Shown here one piece after another: positions 9,068-16,856 of a DNA stretch of 64,000 nucleotides (its first letter is position 1; each line of letters opens with the position of its first letter). The translations under genes and the position numbers were made by a program. Below the pieces are notes generated by a model, which was not told the origin of the DNA, searched no databases, and saw nothing but the letters and a program-made list of their open reading frames with translations. The stretch spans positions 124,001 to 188,000 of the forward strand of contig NZ_JABXYK010000007.1 of the NCBI RefSeq assembly GCF_013378445.1. The letters run 5' to 3'. This stretch comes from Mycoplana rhizolycopersici (lineage in GTDB: Bacteria; Pseudomonadota; Alphaproteobacteria; Rhizobiales; Rhizobiaceae).

Positions 9068-9089
9068 AAACGGCGGCCTGAGGCCGCCG
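9068..9089 (-). terminator. Terminator of second L,D-transpeptidase gene
   Basis: A perfect 8-base GC stem (CGGCGGCC, 3-base loop, GGCCGCCG) is followed on the minus strand by TTTCAG. It sits about 30 bases after the stop at 9119, so the second transpeptidase gene ends its own transcript and the first is transcribed separately. Confidence 0.7.
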
Positions 9090-9118
9090 TCCGAAGAAGG
9101 GCGCGAATGAAGGGCCGG

Positions 9119-9871
9119 TCAGATGACGATCACCTTCGTCCCGACATTGACGCGTTCGTAGAGATCGATCACGTCCTCGTTGCGCATGCGGATGCAGCCG
9201 GAAGAGACCGCGTAGCCGATCGTCCACGGCGCATTGGTGCCGTGGATGCGGTAAAGCGTCGAACCGAGATACATGGCCCGCGAGCCGAGCGGGTTTTCCG
9301 GGCCGCCCTCCATGAAGGCCGGAAGGTAATGGCCCTTGGCGGCTTCGCGGGTGATCATTTCCTTTGGCGGCGTCCAGCTCGGCCATTCGCGCTTGGCGGT
9401 GACCTTGTGCGTGCCGGCCCATTCGAAGCCCGGCTTGCCGACGCCGACGCCGTAGCGCTTTGCCTTGCCGTCGCCCATCACCAGGTAGAGGAAGCGGTTG
9501 TTCGTGTCGATGACGATCGTGCCCGGCCTGTGCGTCGTGTCGTAGTCGACGATCTGCGGCAGGAACATCGGGTCGAGCTGCGTCTGTACGGGCCGGGCAC
9601 CGGTGACGGCCGCCAGTTGCACGCCGCCCGCTGCCGGCGCCGTCGCCGGCTGCTGGCGCATGATGCGGCGCTGCTGCGCCTGCTGGCGGTTGACGATCCT
9701 GCGCGAAGTGACGGCGGGCTGCACGCCCTGTCCGGTCAACTGCATCACCCAGGGCGCGGTCAGGTCCGGGCTGACCACGACGGGCGGGCGGGTCGCATAG
9801 CGGTCGTTGGCCTCAGCGGCCGGTGCCGCAAGCGCAAGGCAAGCAGCGATCAGAAGCGATTTTTTCAACAT
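9119..9871 (-). CDS. Secreted L,D-transpeptidase (YkuD family), second copy
   Basis: This 250-residue exported YkuD enzyme is chosen to start at MLKKSLLIAACLALAAPAAEA, a clean signal peptide; upstream codons in frame are Arg/Pro-rich and unlikely. A Gln/Arg-rich linker (NRQQAQQRRIMRQQ) of about 60 residues separates the signal from the catalytic domain (about residues 120-250), which ends in IHGTNAPWTIGYAVSSGCIR with the nucleophile Cys. The linker is absent from the neighbouring paralogue and may hold the enzyme near a partner or the wall. Each copy has its own terminator, so they can be regulated independently. Confidence 0.93.
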   Translation of the reverse strand: MLKKSLLIAACLALAAPAAEANDRYATRPPVVVSPDLTAPWVMQLTGQGVQPAVTSRRIVNRQQAQQRRIMRQQPATAPAAGGVQLAAVTGARPVQTQLDPMFLPQIVDYDTTHRPGTIVIDTNNRFLYLVMGDGKAKRYGVGVGKPGFEWAGTHKVTAKREWPSWTPPKEMITREAAKGHYLPAFMEGGPENPLGSRAMYLGSTLYRIHGTNAPWTIGYAVSSGCIRMRNEDVIDLYERVNVGTKVIVI

Positions 9872-10111
9872 CGGGCGTACTCTCAACCTTTCGCCGGGCG
9901 TGACGACACGGCCGCCCGCGGGGAGCGGCGGATGTCGGATAGCAAGGCGCGCCTTCACGGCGCCTCGGTTGCGATGCTCGCACCCTGCGGGAAGCGAATG
10001 GTAAATTCCTCTTCATGAGAAGGCCGCCGATGCCGGAAACCTCCGGGTAGGGTTATTGTCCCCTTTCCAAATCTGGTTGACGAGTGGTAAACGGGAACAA
10101 AAAGGAAACGC

Positions 10112-10774
10112 ATGGAGCGGGACATGACGGTACGAGGGATCATTGCGGGCGACGACGGGCGCGAGCGCTGTGCATGGCATGGCAACCTCGAGGATTATCG
10201 CCGCTATCACGACGTGGAGTGGGGGCGGCCCGTCACCGATGACTTCCGCCTGTTCGAGAAAATCTGCCTGGAGGGTTTCCAGTCCGGCCTGTCCTGGCTG
10301 ACGATCCTGCGCAAGCGGGAGAACTTTCGCGCAGCCTTCGCGGGCTTCGACTATGACAAGGTGGCGGCCTTTGGCGATGACGACATTGCCCGCTGCCTCG
10401 CCGACGTAGGCATCGTGCGCCATCGCGGCAAGATCGTCTCCACGATCAACAATGCCCGCCGCGCCCAGGAAATGCGGGAAGAGTTCGGCTCGATCGCGCG
10501 CTATTTCTGGAACAACGAACCGCCTGCAGCGGAGCGGCCGGCGGTGATGGACTTCGAGACGCTGATTGCCAATCCGACCACGCCGACCTCCAAGCGCGTC
10601 TCCAAGGATCTGAAGAAGCGCGGCTGGACCTTCGTCGGCCCAACCACGGTCTACGCCTTCATGCAGGCGATGGGGCTGGTCAACGACCATCTTGCCGGCT
10701 GTTTCTGCCAGCCGGAAGTCGACAGCCTGCGCCGGGATCTCGACCGCTCCTTCAGCGCTGTCGCCGTCAATTGA
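10112..10774 (+). CDS. tag: DNA-3-methyladenine glycosylase I
   Basis: This 220-residue cytoplasmic enzyme removes 3-methyladenine from alkylated DNA and starts base excision repair. Family marks are RCAWHGNLEDYRRYHDVEWG near the N-terminus, the LEGFQSGLSWLTILRKRENFR helix pair, and the C-terminal FVGPTTVYAFMQAMGLVNDH followed by GCFC. The Cys and His near the N-terminus and the His/Cys pair near the C-terminus match the zinc ligands described for E. coli Tag. An aagga site precedes the ATG; a second ATG five codons in is possible. It stands alone. Confidence 0.95.
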   Translation: MERDMTVRGIIAGDDGRERCAWHGNLEDYRRYHDVEWGRPVTDDFRLFEKICLEGFQSGLSWLTILRKRENFRAAFAGFDYDKVAAFGDDDIARCLADVGIVRHRGKIVSTINNARRAQEMREEFGSIARYFWNNEPPAAERPAVMDFETLIANPTTPTSKRVSKDLKKRGWTFVGPTTVYAFMQAMGLVNDHLAGCFCQPEVDSLRRDLDRSFSAVAVN

Positions 10775-10908
10775 GGGCGTCCACGGCAGCGATTCCCTTT
10801 TTCAGAGATAATGAAGCTTGCGCGAGGGTTGCGCCGCCGTGCCCGGCGCGGCGGTGACGGGTGTATTTTCTGACGAATCATGTATCGTTCCGGTTGCGGG
10901 GCGATCAG

Positions 10909-11193
10909 ATGACTGATTCAACTGGGGGAAATACTGCGTTGGACTGGGTGCACCGTTCAGAGCTAAATGATTTAGCCAACGGGGAAACGATGACGCATAG
11001 CGGCCAAGAAATCGAGGCTTGGGCCTGCAGCAAGGCTCAGGAAATAGTGTTGCGCGAGGGATTCAATCTCATCCGTTCCGCGCGCGACGGCAACAATATC
11101 GAAATCAGACTGCACAGCATGACGCTCGCCAAGGTCATTGCGGCTTCGCTTGTCGAGGCATCGAGCACGATCGAAGCGAACCCGGGAAAATAA
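10909..11193 (+). CDS. Small hypothetical protein
   Basis: This 94-residue protein (MTDSTGGNTALDWVH...) has no family I recognise. The C-terminal two thirds (SGQEIEAWACSKAQEIVLREGFNLIRSARDGNNIEIRLHS) look like one small alpha/beta fold, and the last 25 residues are helical. An alternative start at 10990 (MTHSGQE) follows a GGGGAAAC site and would give 67 residues, which may be better. A strong terminator follows its stop at once, which supports it being a real transcribed gene. Confidence 0.5.
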   Translation: MTDSTGGNTALDWVHRSELNDLANGETMTHSGQEIEAWACSKAQEIVLREGFNLIRSARDGNNIEIRLHSMTLAKVIAASLVEASSTIEANPGK

Positions 11194-11210
11194 TCGGCGG
11201 ACCAAAGGTG

Positions 11211-11247
11211 AACGGGCCCGGTCCTGTTGGCCGGGCCCGTTCCTTTT
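11211..11247 (+). terminator. Bidirectional terminator after the small gene
   Basis: An 11-base perfect stem (AACGGGCCCGG / CCGGGCCCGTT) with a 9-base loop is followed by CCTTTTCC on the plus strand and by TTCACCTTTG on the minus strand. It separates the plus-strand small gene from the convergent DUF305 gene and can serve both. Confidence 0.8.
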
Positions 11248-11252
11248 CCGCT

Positions 11253-11645
11253 TTACTTGGCGTTCTGCTCCAGCCAGGTCTTCATCATTTCGATTTCACC
11301 CTGCTGTGCCCGGATCACCTCTTCGGCGAGCTTGCGTATGGCGGGATCCTTTCCGTATTCCAGCTCGACCCGCGCCATGTCGATCGCGCCCTGGTGATGG
11401 GCGATCATCCCGCGCACGAAATCCACGTCCGCATTGCCGCTGAACGCGAAATCCATGCCGGCGTGCATCCTGGCGTTCGCCTGCGCGAAGGCCTGGCTCG
11501 CCGGTCCCTGATCGCTTTTCGGTGCGCCCATGTCCATCGTCTGATGGCCGGAATGGTCCATGCCGTTTGACTGTTCCTGTGCGAGGGCGGGCATGGCGAA
11601 AAGGAGCGCAAGGGCCGCGCCCCGCGCCAAGAGTCTGATGTTCAT
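11253..11645 (-). CDS. Exported DUF305 protein, probably metal-binding
   Basis: This 130-residue protein starts with a signal peptide (ALALLFAMPALAQ). A Met/His-rich segment follows (residues about 28-40: GMDHSGHQTMDMG), then the DUF305 four-helix core with the signature MIAHHQGAIDMAR at residues 80-92. DUF305 proteins such as CopM bind copper in the periplasm, and the Met/His-rich N-terminus fits that. It lies 66 bases downstream of another exported His-rich protein on the same strand, so the two may form a metal-response pair. Copper rather than another metal is inferred. Confidence 0.85.
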   Translation of the reverse strand: MNIRLLARGAALALLFAMPALAQEQSNGMDHSGHQTMDMGAPKSDQGPASQAFAQANARMHAGMDFAFSGNADVDFVRGMIAHHQGAIDMARVELEYGKDPAIRKLAEEVIRAQQGEIEMMKTWLEQNAK

Positions 11646-11711
11646 GTGATGTCCTATCTGAATTCCAGTGTATCCGGTCTGCGGAAAGAGCGCTCCGCAG
11701 GGGTGACGTCT

Positions 11712-12062
11712 TCAGAGGGGAAGGGCGCGGGGCGGGGGTACCGGCGGCATGATCTCGTCGCCGATCAGCGGCGAACCGGACCCAAACCGGCGGCTTTCAT
11801 GCTGTATGGCCGGGCGGACGCTGTCGATTTCGCTGATGACGGCAAAGCAGGCCGAGCAGAGAAGCGGATGAACGCCGCCATGTTTCTTGCTCTCGCGATC
11901 GGCATGACCGGTATGCTCGGAATGTGCCGCCCGGTCGCTGGCCGTGTCGTGAGGCGCGTGCTCGCTCACCATGGTCGCGACATGCAGCGACGCGGCCATC
12001 ACCGGCGTCCAGCCGGAGAGCGCAGCCGCGATGAACGCGAGGATAAGCAGGAGCCGTCTCAT
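11712..12062 (-). CDS. Small exported His-rich CxxC protein
   Basis: This 116-residue protein begins with a signal peptide (MRRLLLILAFIAAALSGW, cleavage probably near VMAAS). Residues 27-65 hold eight histidines and are followed by a CxxC pair (C69, C72 in PLLCSACFAV). The rest is Pro-rich. The layout is like small periplasmic copper proteins, including DUF2946-type ones, but I cannot name a family with confidence. The ATG at 12062 is preferred to the TTG two codons upstream. It probably leads a two-gene operon with the DUF305 gene and lies divergent from hisS. Confidence 0.6.
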   Translation of the reverse strand: MRRLLLILAFIAAALSGWTPVMAASLHVATMVSEHAPHDTASDRAAHSEHTGHADRESKKHGGVHPLLCSACFAVISEIDSVRPAIQHESRRFGSGSPLIGDEIMPPVPPPRALPL

Positions 12063-12223
12063 GTCCAAGATCTAGGACGGCTCGGGGGCGAGGAAAAGCC
12101 CTCTGCGCCATTTTTGGCGCCCGGCCGTTTCCGAGCGGCGAACCGGCCGCCGCCCTTGCCGCGTCGGGCCCAATCCGCTAGGGAAGCGACCCGAATGTAT
12201 TCTCAGAAATTCCGGGCGTCCCG

Positions 12224-13744
12224 ATGAGCGAAAAGCAGAAGAAACCGCAGAAACTGAAGGCCCGCCTGCCGCGCGGCTTCGTCGACCGCACGGCTGCCGA
12301 CATCCGCGCCGTGGACGAGATGACCGCGAAGATCCGCGAGGTCTACGAGCGCTACGGTTTCGACCCGGTCGAAACGCCGCTGTTCGAATATACCGACGCG
12401 CTTGGCAAGTTCCTGCCCGACGCCGACCGCCCGAACGAGGGCGTGTTTTCGCTGCAGGACGACGACGACCAGTGGATGAGCCTGCGCTATGACCTGACCG
12501 CGCCGCTCGCCCGCCACGTGGCCGAAAATTTCCAGGAAATCCAGCTTCCCTACCGCACCTACCGCGCCGGCTACGTCTTCCGCAACGAGAAGCCGGGCCC
12601 CGGCCGTTTCCGCCAGTTCATGCAGTTCGACGCCGATACGGTGGGTGCTGCCGGCGTCCAGGCGGATGCCGAGATGTGCATGATGATGGCCGACACGATG
12701 GAGGCGCTGGGCATCAGGCGCGGCGACTACGTGATCCGGGTTAACAACCGCAAGGTGCTCGACGGCGTCATGGAAGCGATCGGGCTTGGCGGCGAGGAGA
12801 ATGCCGGGCGGCGCCTCACGGTTCTGCGCGCCATCGACAAGCTTGACAAGTTCGGCCCCGAGGGCGTGCGGCTTCTGCTTGGCGAAGGTCGCAAGGACGA
12901 GAGCGGTGACTTTACCAAGGGAGCAGGCCTCGGCGCCGACCAAATCGAAAAGGTCCTCTTCTTCGTCGGCATCAAGGACTATGCCGAAAGTGCCGCCCAG
13001 CTCGCCGAGCTCGTCGCCGGGACTGGACGGGGCGCGGAAGGCGTCGATGAACTGAACCAGATCGGCCATCTGGTCACCTCCGCCGGCTACGACAGCGATC
13101 GCATCAAGATCGACCCCTCCGTCGTCCGCGGCCTCGAATACTACACCGGCCCCGTCTTCGAGGCGGAGCTGCAGTTTGCCGTCACCAACGAGAAGGGCGA
13201 GAAGGTCGTGTTTGGCTCGGTCGGCGGCGGTGGTCGCTATGACGGGCTCGTCTCGCGCTTCATGGGCCAGCCGGTGCCGGCTACCGGCTTCTCCATCGGC
13301 GTCTCGCGCCTGATGACGGCTTTGAAGAACCTCGGCAAACTCGGACAGGACGAGGTTGTCGCCCCCGTCCTCGTCACCGTCATGGATGGCGACACAGACA
13401 GCATGGGCCGCTACCAGCGCTTCACCCAGGCACTGCGCTCAGCCGGCATCCGCGCCGAAATGTACCAGGGCAACTGGAAGAAGTTCGGCAACCAGCTGAA
13501 ATATGCCGACCGCCGCAACTGCCCGATCGCGATCATCCAGGGCGGCGACGAGCGTGCGCTCGGCGTCGTGCAGATCAAGGACCTGATCGAGGGCAAGCGC
13601 CTTGCAGGCGAGATCGAGGACAACGTCACCTGGCGCGAGGCGCGGGTGGCGCAGGTCGTCGTTTCCGAAGAGGACATGATCCAGCGCGTGCGCGAGATCC
13701 TCGCTCACCAGGCCGACGACCGCAAGCGGGCGGGCAGGGGCTGA
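12224..13744 (+). CDS. hisS: Histidyl-tRNA synthetase
   Basis: This 506-residue class II aminoacyl-tRNA synthetase charges tRNA-His. Motif 2 is visible in [21 protein letters not shown]; the histidine-specific segment is [14 protein letters not shown]; motif 3 lies near [14 protein letters not shown]; and the anticodon-binding domain is at about residues 375-490. The alphaproteobacterial form is longer than the E. coli enzyme (about 424), and an insert around residues 180-270 accounts for this. It is followed by hisZ and hisG after a repeat-bearing gap. Since HisZ is a HisS paralogue, the order suggests old duplication. Confidence 0.96.
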   Translation: MSEKQKKPQKLKARLPRGFVDRTAADIRAVDEMTAKIREVYERYGFDPVETPLFEYTDALGKFLPDADRPNEGVFSLQDDDDQWMSLRYDLTAPLARHVAENFQEIQLPYRTYRAGYVFRNEKPGPGRFRQFMQFDADTVGAAGVQADAEMCMMMADTMEALGIRRGDYVIRVNNRKVLDGVMEAIGLGGEENAGRRLTVLRAIDKLDKFGPEGVRLLLGEGRKDESGDFTKGAGLGADQIEKVLFFVGIKDYAESAAQLAELVAGTGRGAEGVDELNQIGHLVTSAGYDSDRIKIDPSVVRGLEYYTGPVFEAELQFAVTNEKGEKVVFGSVGGGGRYDGLVSRFMGQPVPATGFSIGVSRLMTALKNLGKLGQDEVVAPVLVTVMDGDTDSMGRYQRFTQALRSAGIRAEMYQGNWKKFGNQLKYADRRNCPIAIIQGGDERALGVVQIKDLIEGKRLAGEIEDNVTWREARVAQVVVSEEDMIQRVREILAHQADDRKRAGRG

Positions 13745-13781
13745 TGGCGATGGCTGCCGCTTGCGTCCAAATACCAAGGCT

Positions 13782-13893
13782 GCCCCTCACCCTAGCCCTC
13801 TCCCCGCAGGCGGGGAGAGGGAACCGGGGAAGGCGCGGCGTCCGTCCTTCTTCCTGCCCGCGGGGAGAAGGTGCCGGCAGGGGGATGAGGGGC
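13782..13893. repeat. Rhizobial palindromic repeat between hisS and hisZ
   Basis: A composite palindrome fills most of the hisS-hisZ gap. The outer arms are GCCCCTCAC at 13782 and ATGAGGGGC ending at 13893. A perfect inner stem has 11-base arms (13796-13806 and 13811-13821: CCCTCTCCCCG / CGGGGAGAGGG). A second inner motif GCGGGGAGAAGGTGCCGGCAG follows. This wording is typical of the short interspersed palindromes found in many rhizobial genomes. Within the operon it may form RNA structure that sets relative hisS and hisZ levels. Confidence 0.7.
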
Positions 13894-13928
13894 GAGGTGG
13901 CGGTGACGGCCTCGAATGAGGCCATCCC

Positions 13929-15059
13929 ATGCCGCTGATCAATCTCCCGGCCTTCGCGCCCGATCTTCTGGCCGCTTTCGAGAGCCTCGATACCGAGCGC
14001 GTCGACACGCCGGTCATCCAGCCGGCCGAGCCGTTTCTCGATATCGCCGGCGAGGACCTGCGCCGCCGCATCTTCCTGACCCAGAGCGAGACCGGCGAGA
14101 GCCTGTGCCTGCGGCCGGAATTCACCATTCCCGTCTGCTTGCGCCACATCGAGACGGCGACCGGAACGCCGAAGCGCTATGCCTATCTGGGCGAGGTCTT
14201 CCGCCAGCGCCGCGAGGGTGGCAGCGAATTCTATCAGGCGGGCATCGAGGATCTGGGCACGCGCGACTTCGCGCTCGCCGATGCGCGGGCCGTCGCCGAC
14301 GCCATGTCCGTTCTCACGACGCTGCTGCCGGGGCGACCGCTGACGGTGACGATGGGCGATCAGGCTGTCTTCGAGGCGGTCGTGGCCGCCCTCGGCCTGC
14401 CGGCCGGGTGGCAGAAGCGGCTGGTGCGCGCCTTCGGCGAGCAGTCGCAGCTCGAGGCGCTGATGCTGCGGCTCGCCAGCCCCGAGCATGTCACGGGCCT
14501 CAGCCCCGAGATCGAGGCGCTCGTGGAGACCGGCGACGACGAGGCGCTTGTCGCCCACATCGACGGCGTGATGCAGGCGACCGGCTACCTGACCAATGCC
14601 AGCCGCGCGCCGAAGGACATCGCCCGCCGCCTGAAGGACAAGCTGGCGCTGGCGGGAGCCTCGCTCGATGCCGCAAAGCTCGACATCCTGCGCGAGTTCC
14701 TGTCGCTCAACGTCAGCCTGCGCTACGCGCCGGGCGTTCTCGACGACTTTGCGGCGAGCACCGGCCTGCCGCTTGACGCCGCAGTTAAGGCCTTCGATGC
14801 GCGCGTGGCCGCCTTTGCCAATGCCGGCGTCAAGCTCTCCGACATCACCTGGCGGGCCGCCTTCGGCCGTCCGCTCGACTACTACACCGGGCTCGTCTTC
14901 GAGATCACCATGCGCGGCGACCATCGCGTGCTCGCCGGCGGCGGCCGCTTCGACCGCATGATGTCGCTGCTGGGGGCCGCCGACGATATCCCCGCCGTCG
15001 GCTTTTCCCTGTGGCTCGACCGCATCGAACACGCAATCGAAGAAGGTGCGCGCGCATGA
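13929..15059 (+). CDS. hisZ: ATP phosphoribosyltransferase regulatory subunit HisZ
   Basis: This 376-residue class II synthetase-like protein lacks the anticodon-binding domain of HisS. It carries [30 protein letters not shown] and [20 protein letters not shown], then [10 protein letters not shown] and [13 protein letters not shown]. HisZ pairs with the short catalytic subunit HisG to make an active, histidine-sensitive ATP phosphoribosyltransferase, the first step of histidine synthesis. The stop overlaps the hisG ATG (ATGA), as expected for a hetero-octamer made from a coupled message. Confidence 0.93.
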   Translation: MPLINLPAFAPDLLAAFESLDTERVDTPVIQPAEPFLDIAGEDLRRRIFLTQSETGESLCLRPEFTIPVCLRHIETATGTPKRYAYLGEVFRQRREGGSEFYQAGIEDLGTRDFALADARAVADAMSVLTTLLPGRPLTVTMGDQAVFEAVVAALGLPAGWQKRLVRAFGEQSQLEALMLRLASPEHVTGLSPEIEALVETGDDEALVAHIDGVMQATGYLTNASRAPKDIARRLKDKLALAGASLDAAKLDILREFLSLNVSLRYAPGVLDDFAASTGLPLDAAVKAFDARVAAFANAGVKLSDITWRAAFGRPLDYYTGLVFEITMRGDHRVLAGGGRFDRMMSLLGAADDIPAVGFSLWLDRIEHAIEEGARA

Positions 15060-15751
15060 CCGTCACCATCGCGCTTCCCTCCAAGGGCCGCATGAAGGAG
15101 GACGCCTCGGCGATCCTCGAACGCGCCGGCTACCGCATTACCTCCGTTGGCAACGACCGCTCCTACCGCGGCCGCGTCGAAGGGCGCGACGACATCGAGA
15201 TCGCTTTCCTCTCGGCTTCCGAGATTTCGCGCGAGATCGGCAACGGCACCGTCGATTTCGGCGTCACCGGCGAGGATCTGGTGCGCGAAGGGCTGGCCCG
15301 GGCCGATGAGCGCGTCGAGTTCTGCGCCCGCCTCGGCTTCGGCCACGCCGATGTCGTGGTCGCCGTGCCGGAGATCTGGCTCGACGTCGAGACGATGGCC
15401 GACCTCGGAGACGTGGCCGCGGACTTTCGCGCCCGCCACGGTCGCAGGTTGACGATCGCCACCAAGTACTGGCGCCTGACGCAGCAGTTCTTCTCCGGCA
15501 ATCACGGCATCCAGCTCTACCGCATCGTCGAGAGCCTGGGGGCGACGGAGGGCGCGCCCGCCTCCGGCTCGGCCGACATCATCGTCGACATTACCTCGAC
15601 CGGCTCGACGCTGCGGGCCAACCACCTGAAGATCCTCTCGGACGGGGTGATCCTGAAGTCCGAGGCCTGCCTGGTGCGGGCGCGCAAGGAGAGCCACGAC
15701 AGCGATCCGGTGGTGGCCGAGATCGTCGCAGCGGTGCGCGGCGCGCTCTGA
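15056..15751 (+). CDS. hisG: ATP phosphoribosyltransferase, short form HisG
   Basis: This 231-residue catalytic subunit joins ATP and PRPP in the first step of histidine synthesis. It is the short form: it lacks the C-terminal regulatory domain of the about 300-residue E. coli enzyme, so it needs HisZ. Visible marks are [45 protein letters not shown] and the PRPP-binding [17 protein letters not shown]. It is the last gene of the hisS-hisZ-hisG cluster. The other his genes are not in the window. Confidence 0.96.
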   Translation: MTVTIALPSKGRMKEDASAILERAGYRITSVGNDRSYRGRVEGRDDIEIAFLSASEISREIGNGTVDFGVTGEDLVREGLARADERVEFCARLGFGHADVVVAVPEIWLDVETMADLGDVAADFRARHGRRLTIATKYWRLTQQFFSGNHGIQLYRIVESLGATEGAPASGSADIIVDITSTGSTLRANHLKILSDGVILKSEACLVRARKESHDSDPVVAEIVAAVRGAL

Positions 15752-15794
15752 GGCCTCCGGCCTGGCTGCAGGACGGCCGCGCACTCATCCGGTT

Positions 15795-15908
15795 CCGTCA
15801 CGCCGGACCCGATCCGGCGTCCAGCCGCGCAAGTCCTTGCGCGAAAAGAGCATTTCCCCCGCCGCAGACGCGGCGCCGCTGGACACCGGCTCGGGGCCGG
15901 TGTGACGG
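15795..15908. repeat. Long imperfect inverted repeat upstream of gst
   Basis: The two ends (15795-15825 and 15878-15908) are inverted copies matching at 27 of 31 positions, separated by 52 bases. The arms read CCGTCACGCCGGACCCGATC... and end with the reverse of the same. Such elements (CCGTCACGCCGG ... CCGGTGTGACGG) recur between genes in rhizobia, as far as I remember. It sits between hisG and the glutathione transferase and could fold in RNA as a 3' stabiliser or terminator for the his genes. Confidence 0.65.
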
Positions 15909-16051
15909 AGGAGAAGGAAATCGCGCTGGATGCGATCGAGCCGCCGCAGCGCACCCTCTTCGGCCCGCAACTTGCCACGCCACCACTTGCCCCTTTCCCC
16001 ACGGCCGCCGGCGTCCTATCTATGCTGCACCGCAATTTCCAGGAGCAGCCC

Positions 16052-16759
16052 GTGACCGATCTGTCCGCCTTCCCGATCACCCAGAAATGGCCCGCCAAAA
16101 ATCCCGATATCATTCAGCTCTATTCCCTGCCGACGCCGAACGGCGTGAAGGTATCGATCGCGCTGGAGGAACTGGGTCTCGCCTACGAGCCGCATCGGGT
16201 GGATTTCGGGGGCAACGAGCAGAAGTCGCCTGAATTCGTCTCCCTCAATCCGAACGGCCGGATTCCGGCCCTGATCGATCCGCACGGCCCGGACGGCAAG
16301 CCGATCGGCCTGTTCGAATCGGGCGCGATCCTCTGGTATCTGGCTGAAAAGACCGGAAAGCTTGTGCCTTCAGACCCGGCCGGAAAATACGAAACGCTTT
16401 GCTGGCTGATGTTCCAGATGGGCGGGGTCGGCCCGATGTTCGGTCAGTTCGGCCATTTCTACAAGTTCGCCGCCGACAAGGTCGCCAACAATTCCTATCC
16501 GATGGAGCGCTACCGCGATGAATCAAAGCGCCTGCTCGGCGTGCTGGAAGGGCGGCTGCAGGGCCGGCAGTGGATCATGGGCGAGACCTATACGGTCGCC
16601 GACATCGCGCTGTTTCCCTGGGTGCGCGGCGCGGACATCTTCTATGGCGGCCGCGACGTGCTCGGTTACGGCGATTTTCCGGCCGTGATGGGGTGGCTGG
16701 ATCGTTGCATGGCGCGCCCTGCTTCGCAGAAAGGGCTCGACGTTCCCGCCAAGGAGTGA
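16052..16759 (+). CDS. Glutathione S-transferase, YghU/YfcG type
   Basis: This 235-residue protein has an N-terminal thioredoxin-like domain (DIIQLYSLPTPNGVKVSIALEELGLAYE) and a helical C-terminal domain from about residue 110. SLPTPNGVKVS is typical of the Nu-class (YfcG/YghU) group, which has disulfide reductase and peroxidase activity using glutathione. The GTG at 16052 is chosen because AGGAG precedes it and the protein then begins TDLSAFPITQKW as in relatives; upstream in-frame codons run into the inverted repeat. A strong hairpin follows. Confidence 0.9.
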   Translation: MTDLSAFPITQKWPAKNPDIIQLYSLPTPNGVKVSIALEELGLAYEPHRVDFGGNEQKSPEFVSLNPNGRIPALIDPHGPDGKPIGLFESGAILWYLAEKTGKLVPSDPAGKYETLCWLMFQMGGVGPMFGQFGHFYKFAADKVANNSYPMERYRDESKRLLGVLEGRLQGRQWIMGETYTVADIALFPWVRGADIFYGGRDVLGYGDFPAVMGWLDRCMARPASQKGLDVPAKE

Positions 16760-16768
16760 CGCAGTGAA

Positions 16769-16825
16769 GCGCCCGGACGGCGCGCATCCGCGTTGACGCG
16801 GGCCGTCCGGGCGCGCTACCTCTTT
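16769..16825 (+). terminator. Long stem-loop after gst
   Basis: A perfect 13-base stem (16769-16781 with 16802-16814, GCGCCCGGACGGC) encloses a second perfect stem CCGCG-TTGA-CGCGG with a 6-base bulge. It is followed by TACCTCTTT. It lies just after the gst stop and 43 bases before the start of the reductase gene, so the two genes are probably separate transcripts. The T-run is weak. Confidence 0.6.
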
Positions 16826-16856
16826 GTGCAAAAGCATCGAGGGCAGGAACATCATC

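Noticed and set aside
13782..13893. CRISPR-like repeat
   Set aside because: Only one palindromic unit is present, with no spacer array and no cas genes.
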